From positions 62,001 through 126,000 of the forward strand of contig NZ_VSKM01000003.1 of NCBI RefSeq assembly GCF_008086175.1: a stretch of 64,000 bases of DNA. Direction: 5' to 3'. Source of the stretch: Bizionia saleffrena (lineage in GTDB: Bacteria > Bacteroidota > Bacteroidia > Flavobacteriales > Flavobacteriaceae). Within the stretch, counting starts at the first letter, position 1; each line of letters opens with the position of its first letter. A program made the position numbers and the translations under genes. This document shows, one piece after another, positions 1 through 8,916 of the stretch. The notes beneath the pieces are model-generated. The model made no database searches, was not told where the DNA came from, and saw nothing but the letters and a program-made list of their open reading frames with translations.

Positions 1-854
1 TATCCTTCTAACCACCATTTTTCCATTAACTTTTTATTAAAAATTAATGAATTTTCCGTGAGTTTCGTTGGCGTGTAGTAAAGATTCAGTTTTACGTTTC
101 TGTATTGTGCAGCGAGTTTACCAATAGCAATATCTCCTTTTTCTACCTGATCTAATAAATGTCCAAACAGACTAAACATTAAGGAAAATGGATTGCTACC
201 GAGCACCTTATTATACTCTAACTCTTCGCTTTCTAAAATAATGGCATCAACCTCTGTAGCACCACGTCTTATTGCTTCTCGAATAGGAATAACGCAGCCT
301 AAACCCCCATCTGCGTAATCGAACCCATTTTTTTTCACTAAAGACATAAACGGGATATAATTACAAGAAATCCATATCCAATCGCAAAACTCATCATATT
401 CAAAATCATTAATAGATTTATATTCGGTTCTGTTTTTTGAAAGATTTGCTACCGTTACAATGACGTCTTCTTTTGTTGCGCGAATAAGATTAAATTCTTC
501 TTTGGTGAAATTCTTTTTAATATTTTTTCTTAGATTTTTACTTTCACCAAAAGTGCGCCTCTTTTTTATAAACTGAAGCACCGTATTAAAATAATTAATA
601 GACACATATTCACGTCCTTTTTTCTTTTTCACAACAAAAGGATTAACACTAAAAATAGACTGTTGGTTTACGTTAGTAAAAATATCGTACAGTTTACCGA
701 TATCGTTCGTGGCTAGAAAAGGAACGAGTAGCCCCCCCGTAGACGTGCCTAAGAACATATCGTACTGTTTACCTTCCTGCTCTATTAAATATTGCGCGAC
801 ACCACCAGCAAAGGCTCCTTTACTACCGCCACCAGAGATCACTAATGCTTTCAA
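1..854 (-). CDS. Patatin-like phospholipase family protein (partial, 3' end off window)
   Basis: Serine acyl hydrolase of the patatin family, predicted to cleave acyl chains from lipids. The N-terminus carries the glycine-rich oxyanion loop GGGSKGA (residues 8-14) and the nucleophile elbow GTSTGG (Ser38). A DGG motif near residue 182 supplies the Asp of the Ser-Asp dyad. No signal peptide is seen. About 284 residues are visible and the frame runs open off the left edge, so the C-terminus is missing. There is no ATG: the frame opens after a TAG, and the first plausible start is TTG at 854-852, immediately before the conserved KALVISGGG block. This TTG lies 4 nt after the stop codon of the upstream M1 aminopeptidase gene, so translational coupling is likely. 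The family call is firm; the substrate is unknown. Confidence 0.88.
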   Translation of the reverse strand, partial: MKALVISGGGSKGAFAGGVAQYLIEQEGKQYDMFLGTSTGGLLVPFLATNDIGKLYDIFTNVNQQSIFSVNPFVVKKKKGREYVSINYFNTVLQFIKKRRTFGESKNLRKNIKKNFTKEEFNLIRATKEDVIVTVANLSKNRTEYKSINDFEYDEFCDWIWISCNYIPFMSLVKKNGFDYADGGLGCVIPIREAIRRGATEVDAIILESEELEYNKVLGSNPFSLMFSLFGHLLDQVEKGDIAIGKLAAQYRNVKLNLYYTPTKLTENSLIFNKKLMEKWWLEG

Positions 855-858
855 ATTG

Positions 859-2871
859 TTATGGTTTTTCTTGTTCTAAATTAGTAATTATGTCTTTATA
901 TTTCTCGTTTTCGGAAAGAGATTTTAAAATACTTTTAGCTAATTTTTTAAACCTCCAATTATGGTGCGTAGTGGCGAGAATTAGATTTTTAATTGCGGTG
1001 TCATTAAACCCATCCAAAGATTGTAAATAGGACAGTGCATTTTGGCGCACATTAAAATCGAAATTTGGAGAGGTATACTCTATTAACTCAGCGTAATAAT
1101 CAATTCTATCATTATTGGCAACCCCCTCTGTATTTAGAGCCAAAACCAACCACAATAGTCTAATGTTCTTGTCATTAAAACCATTAATATTAGCTGTTTT
1201 TTCGAGATAGAGCAATCGGCTTTCAGGAAAATTAACCCAAAGCGTATACAAGGCCACCTCTTTTGTAGCGTACGAATTATCCTCTAAAAATGTTTCGTAT
1301 TGGGTTTTTAACTCTAAAGGAACGACCGTAAAACTTTTAGCAATGGCTTGCCTTACTTTCAAATCAGTCTCAGACCATAAAAATGCTGGAATATCACCTT
1401 TTAACTGCGGAATTATTTTAGATTTTAATTCTACAGCTTCACTTGTTAGCAAAAATTTCTTACAACTATCTGGCTCTGCATAACAATCGTATTTAAAAAA
1501 TGTTGCTATACTTTCTGATTGATTTATCAAATGATTGGTCATTTCTGTAATAGGTAAATCTGCTGATTCTAACCACTTCAATTTAAAAGCACTCAAGTCC
1601 TGATTGGACGTTTGCTCAAGTATCTTAAAAAAATAATCGGTTTCTACATTCTTAAATTGAAAGGTATTTAAATATTTTTTAACCGCGTCTTTAAAAGCCT
1701 TTTCTCCCACTTTTTCTCTAAGCATTTCTAAAACCCAAGCTCCTTTTTTATAAAAAGTAACGCTGCTTGCTTTGGGATCTAACAAGGGGGTACCTTCCCC
1801 TGCTTGCTCCTGCTCTAATAACTCTTGAGCATATTCGTGTAATCGCCAAAAATAAAAGTCCTCTCCAAAAACATCCCGTTCTGCTAATAACGCATAATAG
1901 GTTGCAAAGCCTTCTTGAAGCCAATGGTGTTTACTTTTGGTGGCGGTAACCAAATTCCCAAACCATTGGTGTGCTAATTCGTGCGCGTTTATGTTTACAT
2001 AGTTTCGATCTTTAAAGGCAGTACTATCGACTACAAAAGCATCACTAAAAATGGTTGTGCCTGTATTTTCCATTCCGGCATACAAGAAATCTTTCACTGG
2101 GACTTGCTTATAATTCTGCCACGGATAAGCTACTCCTATTTCAGTTTCTAAAAAATCGAACATTTGCTTAGAGTAGCGATAAGTGGACTCTACTTTTAAG
2201 GAGTCTTTTGGATAATAGTAATACCTTAATGGTATTTTACTCGCTGATAACTCCTCAATTTTGTTATACTTTCCAATAGCTAAAGCTACTAAATAACTTG
2301 ACATTGGCTGTTTCATATCGTACTGCCAAGTGGTATGTGTGGCAGTACTTTCTTTCTTAATTAATTTTCCATTAGCAATAACTTCAAAATTATTTTTATA
2401 GGTTACACATATGTCAAACTCTATTTTGTCATTCGTGTCATCTATGCTCGGCAACCAATTACTGGTGTATTGCCCCTGACCTTGTGTCCAAATTTGATGT
2501 TGCTCTTCACTTTCACTATTAATAACGTACAGCGCTTTTTTAGGTCTCGAGTAAAACGAAAATTCCAATGTGTTTTCCATTGAAGGCTTCAAAGTGCTTA
2601 ACACCCAAAACCTATCCTCTTTAACACGATATTTTACAACCTTATTATTAAGTAAAACCTTAGAAAAAGAACTATTTCTAGTGTCTAAATAAAATGAATC
2701 TACAGTTTTTAAAACATCAAACGAATAGATGACACTTCCGTTAACCGATTTATTTTCAGCGTCTATCGTGTTTAAATCAACAATAGCCTTTTTAAAATCA
2801 ATGCCTGACGTTTGTTGCGCTTTACCTAAAAAACTACAAGAAAATAGAATAAAAAATAGCAGGTGTTTCAT
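859..2871 (-). CDS. M1 family metallo-aminopeptidase
   Basis: Zinc aminopeptidase that removes N-terminal residues from peptides. The zinc motif HELAH (near residue 296) is followed 18 residues later by the third ligand Glu in LQEGFATYY, the classic HEXXH-x18-E of M1 gluzincins. The exopeptidase motif GMENTGT near residue 265 corresponds to GAMEN. A signal peptide (residues 1-18, ending in GKAQ) predicts export to the periplasm or cell surface. At 670 residues it is shorter than E. coli PepN, and the C-terminal part is an irregular helical region. The patatin-like gene follows after 4 nt, so the two are probably co-transcribed. The family assignment is secure; peptide preference is not predictable. 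Confidence 0.93.
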   Translation of the reverse strand: MKHLLFFILFSCSFLGKAQQTSGIDFKKAIVDLNTIDAENKSVNGSVIYSFDVLKTVDSFYLDTRNSSFSKVLLNNKVVKYRVKEDRFWVLSTLKPSMENTLEFSFYSRPKKALYVINSESEEQHQIWTQGQGQYTSNWLPSIDDTNDKIEFDICVTYKNNFEVIANGKLIKKESTATHTTWQYDMKQPMSSYLVALAIGKYNKIEELSASKIPLRYYYYPKDSLKVESTYRYSKQMFDFLETEIGVAYPWQNYKQVPVKDFLYAGMENTGTTIFSDAFVVDSTAFKDRNYVNINAHELAHQWFGNLVTATKSKHHWLQEGFATYYALLAERDVFGEDFYFWRLHEYAQELLEQEQAGEGTPLLDPKASSVTFYKKGAWVLEMLREKVGEKAFKDAVKKYLNTFQFKNVETDYFFKILEQTSNQDLSAFKLKWLESADLPITEMTNHLINQSESIATFFKYDCYAEPDSCKKFLLTSEAVELKSKIIPQLKGDIPAFLWSETDLKVRQAIAKSFTVVPLELKTQYETFLEDNSYATKEVALYTLWVNFPESRLLYLEKTANINGFNDKNIRLLWLVLALNTEGVANNDRIDYYAELIEYTSPNFDFNVRQNALSYLQSLDGFNDTAIKNLILATTHHNWRFKKLAKSILKSLSENEKYKDIITNLEQEKP

Positions 2872-2904
2872 AAGTGGAAGATAATAAACCTAAAAGTGTA
2901 GACC

Positions 2905-2935
2905 AAAAAAAGCACGCTATAAATAGCGTGCTTTT
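2905..2935 (-). terminator. Rho-independent terminator after the PNGase F-like gene
   Basis: Perfect 12-bp inverted repeat (2908-2919 and 2924-2935, core AGCACGCTA/TAGCGTGCT) with a 4-nt loop. Read on the minus strand it ends in a T tract (2910-2905). It lies 20 nt beyond the stop of the minus-strand gene at 2955 and before the start of the M1 gene at 2871. Confidence 0.85.
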
Positions 2936-2954
2936 CGACACTTAATTAACTGTT

Positions 2955-4655
2955 TTAATTTGTGACTATAGGAGCATTAATTGGGGTGTTACTTTTAACG
3001 ACTACAAATATAGAAGTAGCGTAATAAGCATTACCATTTTCTCCATCGTTAGTCCAATCTTCGAAGTCATACTCGAAAGCAAATGTGTTTCCTGCCAGTG
3101 ACGTACCGAATACATCTAAACGGGTGGGAACTTCCATTCCAGGGCACCAACCCGCACGATCAGCAGACCAGTTTCCTGGACTTTGATTATTAACTGGGTT
3201 AGCCGCACAATTCATTGGTCCCATATAATGATCGAATGTATTTGCACCGTTTATTTTAACACTGTGTGTTCTATAACACCACTCTGCACAACCTCTTCCT
3301 GTTCCAGTATCTTCCGGTGTTGCGTGTCCCCAACCTGAAATAATGGTTCTTAAATGAGTACTCTCTGCATTGGCAGGAATAGACACGGTTTTGTCTAAAT
3401 CAAAATTATGTGCTACACCGTAAGGCACGCCCGAAGACGACCAATCGTCGTAAGAAAGAATAGGAGTCACAGCATAGTAAGGATAATCTGGCGTGCCTTC
3501 AATATAATCGAAATCTACGGATACTTGGTACCCCTTATCATTCCAACATTCAGTTCTAATTCTCAACTCGGTAGCCCCCGTTAACAGCGATTTAAAATCG
3601 GTGACATCATATTCAAAACCTCTTTCTAATTGGCTATTGTCATTCCAATAGGGCGTAATGTAACGTCCTAACTCATAAAGTTCTCCAGTAGCTGGATCCT
3701 TCACTTTTACGTTAGCATAGACATCCCATTCATCGCAACCACCTGCAGGACACGTTAATTTAACATACATTTTTACAGTTTCTATAGCTGTTAAATCATT
3801 ATGTAAGTTAAACGTTTGAGTGTTAGATTGATCGTAACCACCACCCATAGCAAGACGTTGCTGATTAAAAGTTTGATAATTATGAATTACAGCCGGTGAA
3901 TTTCCAGACAAACTAACTACTACAGCGTCAGCATCTGTATTTGATATTATTAAAGTACCTGTTGCGTTTCCAGTAACTGAGGGAGTAAAACGCACGTAAA
4001 CAATTGTTGCTTCATTTGCTGTCGCTGTTCCTATTTGCAAAGTATTTGCATAAGTTGTTCCGTCTAAAGACATCTCAAAATCATCTGTAATTGTTAGATT
4101 TATATCACTTACTAAATTATAGCCAGTTACCATAAGTTCTACAGGGTTAGACGCGTTAGCAACTGCGGTATCGTCAAAGCTTAAAGCCGTATTGCTAACA
4201 GTAATAATGGGAGCAATACTCACTCCTGCACCACTTAAACTTAATGATTTTGTTACGGCTCCATTACTTTTTAACGTTAATGTCCCACCTCTTGGTCCTA
4301 CAGCTGTTTCACTTGGAGAAAAACGCACATAAACCGTTTTATTCGCAGCGTTTGCAGAACTTTTATTTAAACTAACTTCAGCAGAAAAACTTAAATCATC
4401 CAAAGAAACTTCAAAATTTTCACTCGCTTTAATTTTTAAATTTTCGTTAAGGTTCTCCCCTTTCACTTCTACATTTTGAGAACTAGAATGATTCATCACA
4501 TCGACTTCTCCAAAGGTCACAAAAGAGCCCATCGTTTTAATTTCAGGAGTGGGTGCCGCTTCAGTTGTATCGTCGCTGCTACAATTTGCAGAAAGTAGTA
4601 CGACCAGCGTACACATTATAAAACCAAAACAGGTTTTAAGCGTGGTTAATTTCAT
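2955..4655 (-). CDS. PNGase F-type peptide-N-glycosidase lipoprotein with two N-terminal Ig-like domains
   Basis: Predicted peptide-N4-(N-acetyl-beta-glucosaminyl)asparagine amidase, which releases whole N-glycans from glycoproteins and turns Asn into Asp. Residues 260-566 closely match my memory of the mature PNGase F of Elizabethkingia meningoseptica, down to shared stretches such as NNQSPGNW, RAGWCPGMEVPTR and the C-terminal SNTPI. The three residues known as D60, E118 and E206 correspond here to D311 (CDEWD), E369 (TECW) and E458 (CAEWC), with nearly the same spacing (58 and 89 here, 58 and 88 there). The N-terminus is a lipoprotein-type signal with Cys25 after LSAN; Asn at -1 is an imperfect lipobox. 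Two roughly 105-residue beta-rich repeats (about 38-147 and 149-253), each containing VYVRFSP or VYVRFTP, precede the catalytic part. Surface or periplasmic location is inferred. Confidence 0.92.
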   Translation of the reverse strand: MKLTTLKTCFGFIMCTLVVLLSANCSSDDTTEAAPTPEIKTMGSFVTFGEVDVMNHSSSQNVEVKGENLNENLKIKASENFEVSLDDLSFSAEVSLNKSSANAANKTVYVRFSPSETAVGPRGGTLTLKSNGAVTKSLSLSGAGVSIAPIITVSNTALSFDDTAVANASNPVELMVTGYNLVSDINLTITDDFEMSLDGTTYANTLQIGTATANEATIVYVRFTPSVTGNATGTLIISNTDADAVVVSLSGNSPAVIHNYQTFNQQRLAMGGGYDQSNTQTFNLHNDLTAIETVKMYVKLTCPAGGCDEWDVYANVKVKDPATGELYELGRYITPYWNDNSQLERGFEYDVTDFKSLLTGATELRIRTECWNDKGYQVSVDFDYIEGTPDYPYYAVTPILSYDDWSSSGVPYGVAHNFDLDKTVSIPANAESTHLRTIISGWGHATPEDTGTGRGCAEWCYRTHSVKINGANTFDHYMGPMNCAANPVNNQSPGNWSADRAGWCPGMEVPTRLDVFGTSLAGNTFAFEYDFEDWTNDGENGNAYYATSIFVVVKSNTPINAPIVTN

Positions 4656-4759
4656 AAATTTGATTTATAGGTTAAAATATAGTTAATTTTTTGTTTCGTA
4701 AATATATCAAAAGCCTAAAGACATTCACGTATTCTATTACAGAATAAATTATAAATTGA

Positions 4760-4767
4760 TATTTTTG
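4760..4767 (+). promoter_or_regulatory. -7 promoter box (TATTTTTG) of recG
   Basis: Matches the Bacteroidetes -7 consensus TAnnTTTG. Only 4 nt separate it from the recG ATG at 4772, which places transcription initiation at or next to the start codon and suggests a leaderless mRNA. No clear TTG -33 element is present. Confidence 0.6.
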
Positions 4768-4771
4768 CAGT

Positions 4772-6874
4772 ATGAGGACGAGTTTACAAACGCCCATAGA
4801 TTATTTAAAAGGTGTCGGACCAAGTCGCGCAGATTTGCTTCGCAAGGAGCTCGGTATCCAAACGTACCAAGATTTACTTAATCTATTTCCCAATCGCTAT
4901 TTAGACCGGACCAAATATTTTAAAATTAACGAACTACAAGCTAACAATGCCGAAGTTCAAATTATTGGGAAAATTATAAAATTTGAGGAGATTGCTCAAA
5001 AAAGAGGCAAGCGTTTGGTCGCCACTTTTAAAGACGACACCGGCGTAATGGAATTGGTTTGGTTTCGTGGACAAAAATGGATTCGAGAAGCGCTAAAACT
5101 CAATACCGATTATGTTATTTTTGGTAAAACCAATTACTACAACGGTAAGTTTAGTATTCCGCACCCCGATACTGAATTGCTAAGTGAACACGAACAAAAT
5201 TTACGCTCTTCGATGCAGGCTATTTACCCATCGACTGAGAAGCTTTCCAATCGCGGAATTACCAATCGTGTGATGACAAAAATTATGCAAAATTTATTCC
5301 TAGAAACCAAAGGACGCTTTGCTGAAAGCTTGTCTAAAAATTTACTTTCAGATTTAAAATTAATCACCAAATCTGAAGCCATTTTTAACATCCATTTTCC
5401 TAAGAATTCCGACCTTCTTTTTAAAGCCAAATACCGACTAAAATTTGAAGAATTATTTTATATTCAACTGCAATTAATCCTTAAAAATTTAATCCATAAA
5501 TCTAAAATAAAAGGCTTTCCTTTCAATACGGTTGGTGACCATTTTAATACGTTTTACAAACACCATTTACCTTTTGAATTAACCAACGCACAAAAACGTG
5601 TACTTAAAGAAATTAGAGCCGATTTAGGAAGTAATGCCCAAATGAATCGCTTATTACAAGGCGATGTAGGCTCCGGAAAAACTATTGTGGCTCTAATGGC
5701 AATGTTAATGGCACTTGACAATGGTTTTCAAGCGTGTTTAATGGCGCCTACTGAAATTTTGTCAGTACAACACTATAACGGATTAAAAGAACTTTGCAAC
5801 AATCTGAATATCAGCATAAAACTTCTTACAGGCTCAAGTAAAACTTCAGAGCGAAGAAAAATTCACGAAGCTTTAGAAAATGGCGAATTAGACATCTTAA
5901 TTGGCACGCACGCCGTTTTAGAAGATAAGGTGAAATTCAAAAATTTAGGACTCGCCATTATCGACGAGCAACACCGTTTTGGTGTGGAGCAACGGTCTAA
6001 ATTATGGAAAAAAAATACCTCGCCCCCACACGTTTTAGTAATGACCGCAACCCCTATTCCAAGAACCTTAGCAATGTCTGTTTATGGCGATTTAGACATC
6101 TCCGTAATAGACGAATTACCACCGGGTAGAAAAGCCATAAAAACAGTACACCGATACGACACCAATAGGCTTAAGGTTTTACGCTTTATAAGAGACGAAA
6201 TTAAGAAAGGAAGACAGGTCTATATCGTGTACCCATTAATTAAAGAAAGTGCCAATATGGACTACAAAGATTTAATGGACGGCTACGAAAGTATTGCTCG
6301 AGATTTCCCGATGCCAGACTTTCAAATTTCTATTGTTCACGGACAAATGAAACCGGCCGATAAGGAGTTCGAAATGCAACGTTTTGTAAAAGGCGAAACC
6401 AATATTATGGTCGCTACAACCGTTATTGAAGTCGGCGTAAATGTCCCTAATGCCTCGGTAATGATAATTGAAAGTGCCGAACGTTTTGGACTCTCGCAAT
6501 TACACCAATTGCGTGGTCGTGTTGGGCGTGGTGCCGAGCAAAGTTTTTGTATTTTAATGACGAGCCACAAACTCTCTGAAAACAGTAAAACACGCATTAA
6601 AACGATGGTAAGTACTAACGATGGTTTTGAAATCGCCGAGGTAGATTTACGCCTTCGTGGTCCGGGAGATATTATGGGCACACAGCAAAGTGGTGTTTTA
6701 AATTTGCGCATTGCCGATATCGTTAAAGACAATGATATTTTGCAACATGCCCGGTACCATGCCAAACAAATATTAACAAAAGATCCCCGTTTGAAATCGC
6801 CAGATCACACCCCTATTTTAGAGACCTACCGCCAAATGGCGAAATACAAGAATATTTGGAATTATATTTCTTAG
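4772..6874 (+). CDS. recG: ATP-dependent DNA helicase RecG
   Basis: Branched-DNA helicase that remodels stalled replication forks and Holliday junctions. The 700-residue length is typical. The N-terminal wedge domain starts with the conserved YLKGVGPSRADLL and contains an OB fold (about residues 60-150). The superfamily 2 motor shows Walker A GDVGSGKT (near residue 300), motif II DEQH (near 396), the TATPIPRTLA motif, and the C-terminal helicase half with QLRGRVGRG and the RecG-specific RLRGPGDIMGTQQSG. It starts at ATG 4772 directly behind a -7 promoter box. miaE follows 52 nt downstream in the same orientation. Confidence 0.97.
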   Translation: MRTSLQTPIDYLKGVGPSRADLLRKELGIQTYQDLLNLFPNRYLDRTKYFKINELQANNAEVQIIGKIIKFEEIAQKRGKRLVATFKDDTGVMELVWFRGQKWIREALKLNTDYVIFGKTNYYNGKFSIPHPDTELLSEHEQNLRSSMQAIYPSTEKLSNRGITNRVMTKIMQNLFLETKGRFAESLSKNLLSDLKLITKSEAIFNIHFPKNSDLLFKAKYRLKFEELFYIQLQLILKNLIHKSKIKGFPFNTVGDHFNTFYKHHLPFELTNAQKRVLKEIRADLGSNAQMNRLLQGDVGSGKTIVALMAMLMALDNGFQACLMAPTEILSVQHYNGLKELCNNLNISIKLLTGSSKTSERRKIHEALENGELDILIGTHAVLEDKVKFKNLGLAIIDEQHRFGVEQRSKLWKKNTSPPHVLVMTATPIPRTLAMSVYGDLDISVIDELPPGRKAIKTVHRYDTNRLKVLRFIRDEIKKGRQVYIVYPLIKESANMDYKDLMDGYESIARDFPMPDFQISIVHGQMKPADKEFEMQRFVKGETNIMVATTVIEVGVNVPNASVMIIESAERFGLSQLHQLRGRVGRGAEQSFCILMTSHKLSENSKTRIKTMVSTNDGFEIAEVDLRLRGPGDIMGTQQSGVLNLRIADIVKDNDILQHARYHAKQILTKDPRLKSPDHTPILETYRQMAKYKNIWNYIS

Positions 6875-6926
6875 AATATTGAGCTTAAACTGTTATATTA
6901 TTTACTTTTACATCTAAAACATTAAT

Positions 6927-7508
6927 ATGCTTCACCTTAAACTAGAAACCGATCCGCGTTGGGTAACTATTGTAGAATCTAATATTGAAGAAATATTAAC
7001 CGATCATGCGTGGTGCGAACAAAAAGCGGCGACCAACGCAATTACAATAATTACTCACAATTCTGAATATCCAGATTTAGTTACAGAATTATTAGAACTC
7101 GCGAAGGAGGAAATAGAACACTTTCAAATGGTGCACAACATCATTAAAGAGCGTGGGTACACTTTGGGCAGAGAACGCAAAGACAGTTACGTCAATGAAT
7201 TGTATAAATTTATGAGCAAAGGCGGAAGCCGTTTACAAAGTATGGTCGATCGTTTGTTGTTTTCGGCTATGATTGAAGCCCGAAGTTGCGAACGCTTTAA
7301 ATTACTCTCCGAACGTATTACGGATCCCGAATTATCTAAGTTTTACCACGAACTAATGATTAGTGAGGCTGGACATTACACTACTTTTATTACGTTTGCC
7401 AGAAAGTACGGAAAAGGTATAGATGTCGATGCGCGCTGGCAAGAACTCGTTACCTTTGAAGGCGAACTGATTAAAAGTTACGGTAAAAGCGAAACCATTC
7501 ACGGGTAA
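6927..7508 (+). CDS. miaE: tRNA-(ms2io6A)-hydroxylase
   Basis: Non-haem di-iron monooxygenase that hydroxylates the isopentenyl side chain of ms2i6A37 in tRNA. Helical ferritin-like protein of 193 residues with the expected ligand pattern: Glu31, Glu62-x2-His65 (EEIEH), Glu117, and Glu147-x2-His150 (EAGH). The arginine-rich segment around IEARSCERF is typical of the family. Its precursor modification would come from MiaA, encoded at 53.7 kb. The gene is convergent with the next gene, with only 7 nt between the two stop codons. Confidence 0.92.
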   Translation: MLHLKLETDPRWVTIVESNIEEILTDHAWCEQKAATNAITIITHNSEYPDLVTELLELAKEEIEHFQMVHNIIKERGYTLGRERKDSYVNELYKFMSKGGSRLQSMVDRLLFSAMIEARSCERFKLLSERITDPELSKFYHELMISEAGHYTTFITFARKYGKGIDVDARWQELVTFEGELIKSYGKSETIHG

Positions 7509-7515
7509 ACCACCC

Positions 7516-8733
7516 CTACTCTTCTAACAACGCATTTATAAAACCATCGAACTCTAATTTAAATTCGGTAAACTTATCGCCAGTAGCAGGCCCATTAAAC
7601 CCCGTATGTATTTTTCTAACTTTTCCTTGTTTGTCAATAAATACAGTGGTTGGATAACTTAAAACGTGGTTTAGCATTGGTAGTTTTTTCTGAGCTTCCG
7701 CTTTACTTGTCGACCCTGTCTGTGCTAACAAAATAGGATAGGTAATACCTACACGATCTCGCAAACGTTTTATATTACTAAAAGCTTGAGTTTCTGTTTT
7801 CGCGTATTCAAAAGCTAGACTTACAAATTCAAGGGCTTTGTGCTTATTATTTCTATAATAGTCTGCATAATACGTGCTTTCGTCTAAACAATTTGGGCAC
7901 CACGTTCCCATTATTTGCACGACAACCACTTTATCTTTAAATCGGGTATCGCTTAACGCCACTTGCTTACCATCAGTATCTTGAAAGCTAAAGGCTAAAC
8001 TCTCGTAACCTTCTTTTAAAAAGGTAAGCGCATTCGCACTTTTTAATTCAAAATCACTATTTCGCTGCGCTACAAAAGGTTCTTTATAATGGTTTCCAGA
8101 ATAAAAGGTTCCAGCAATTGTAGAATCGGTAATTTGTGCTGTAAACAAAAAAGCGTGTGCCCCATCAAAAGTAGAGAGTTTTAAAGTCGATCCAGAAATT
8201 ACGCCTTCAAGATAGCGGTAATCGCCGGTTTCAGTTCTAAACGTTCCGATTACTTCGTTACCTGTTTGTTTAAAAACACCTTTTGCCTGGTAACTTTCGG
8301 AGTCACTATCGGGACTAAATGTCGTTTCCCAATCGCCCGAAATGTTAACCATTGCATCGTTTACAACCTCAAATCTCGTTGTATTTTTCTGAGCTGTAAA
8401 CGGCACTTTTCGTTGTTTACCTTTTACTACAAAATCACCTTTTAAAACACCGTTTTTAATTTTTGCTATTAAAACACCCTCAAAGACAGGTAGTTTTATA
8501 TAAATAGAATCGTCTTTATAGCGTATTTCATCTACCAAGATTACTTCATCTGCATTATAAATTTCCAGCAAATCTTCAGCGTCAACCTTAAAATTAAAAG
8601 GTAATATTTCTGTGTCGCTCACTTGTAATTCTGCGCGGTACATTCCCGGTGATAATCGTTCTTGAGGCGTTTCATCTTGACAAGATAAAAATGAAACTGA
8701 TAAAATTAAGAATAGAAGAGGTGTTTTTAGCAT
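7516..8733 (-). CDS. TlpA/ResA-like thiol-disulfide oxidoreductase lipoprotein
   Basis: Membrane-anchored thioredoxin-fold protein. An SPII signal ends at Cys18 (SFLSCQDE). Residues 25-240 form a beta-rich, flavobacteria-typical N-terminal region of unknown function. The C-terminal AhpC/TSA-Redoxin domain (about 255-405) contains the active-site motif GTWCPNC (Cys279 and Cys282) and the cis-proline region SYPTTVFID. The intact CxxC indicates that it reduces or oxidises disulfides in the periplasm, probably in the style of ResA/TlpA. The partner is unknown. Confidence 0.88.
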   Translation of the reverse strand: MLKTPLLFLILSVSFLSCQDETPQERLSPGMYRAELQVSDTEILPFNFKVDAEDLLEIYNADEVILVDEIRYKDDSIYIKLPVFEGVLIAKIKNGVLKGDFVVKGKQRKVPFTAQKNTTRFEVVNDAMVNISGDWETTFSPDSDSESYQAKGVFKQTGNEVIGTFRTETGDYRYLEGVISGSTLKLSTFDGAHAFLFTAQITDSTIAGTFYSGNHYKEPFVAQRNSDFELKSANALTFLKEGYESLAFSFQDTDGKQVALSDTRFKDKVVVVQIMGTWCPNCLDESTYYADYYRNNKHKALEFVSLAFEYAKTETQAFSNIKRLRDRVGITYPILLAQTGSTSKAEAQKKLPMLNHVLSYPTTVFIDKQGKVRKIHTGFNGPATGDKFTEFKLEFDGFINALLEE

Positions 8734-8884
8734 TGTTTTGTTTTGATTTTAAATGTAATCGAATAAACTACAAAAACCTTACAAATAAAACATAGATTCT
8801 AATGGGGTCTAAATAATAAGCCGCTAATCAGCACTTTTTTTTCAACAAAATAGTTTTTCAATTCCATTAAGCCTTAAGTATTCT

Positions 8885-8892
8885 TATATTTG
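8885..8892 (+). promoter_or_regulatory. -7 promoter box (TATATTTG) of pheT
   Basis: Match to TAnnTTTG, 24 nt before the pheT start codon. No convincing TTG -33 element sits 17-19 nt upstream. Confidence 0.5.
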
Positions 8893-8916
8893 CGGACTTA
8901 AAACGGTATTGTATAA

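Noticed and set aside
6337-6765. 142-codon frame antisense to recG
   Set aside because: Shadow of the strong recG coding frame; no protein-like features.
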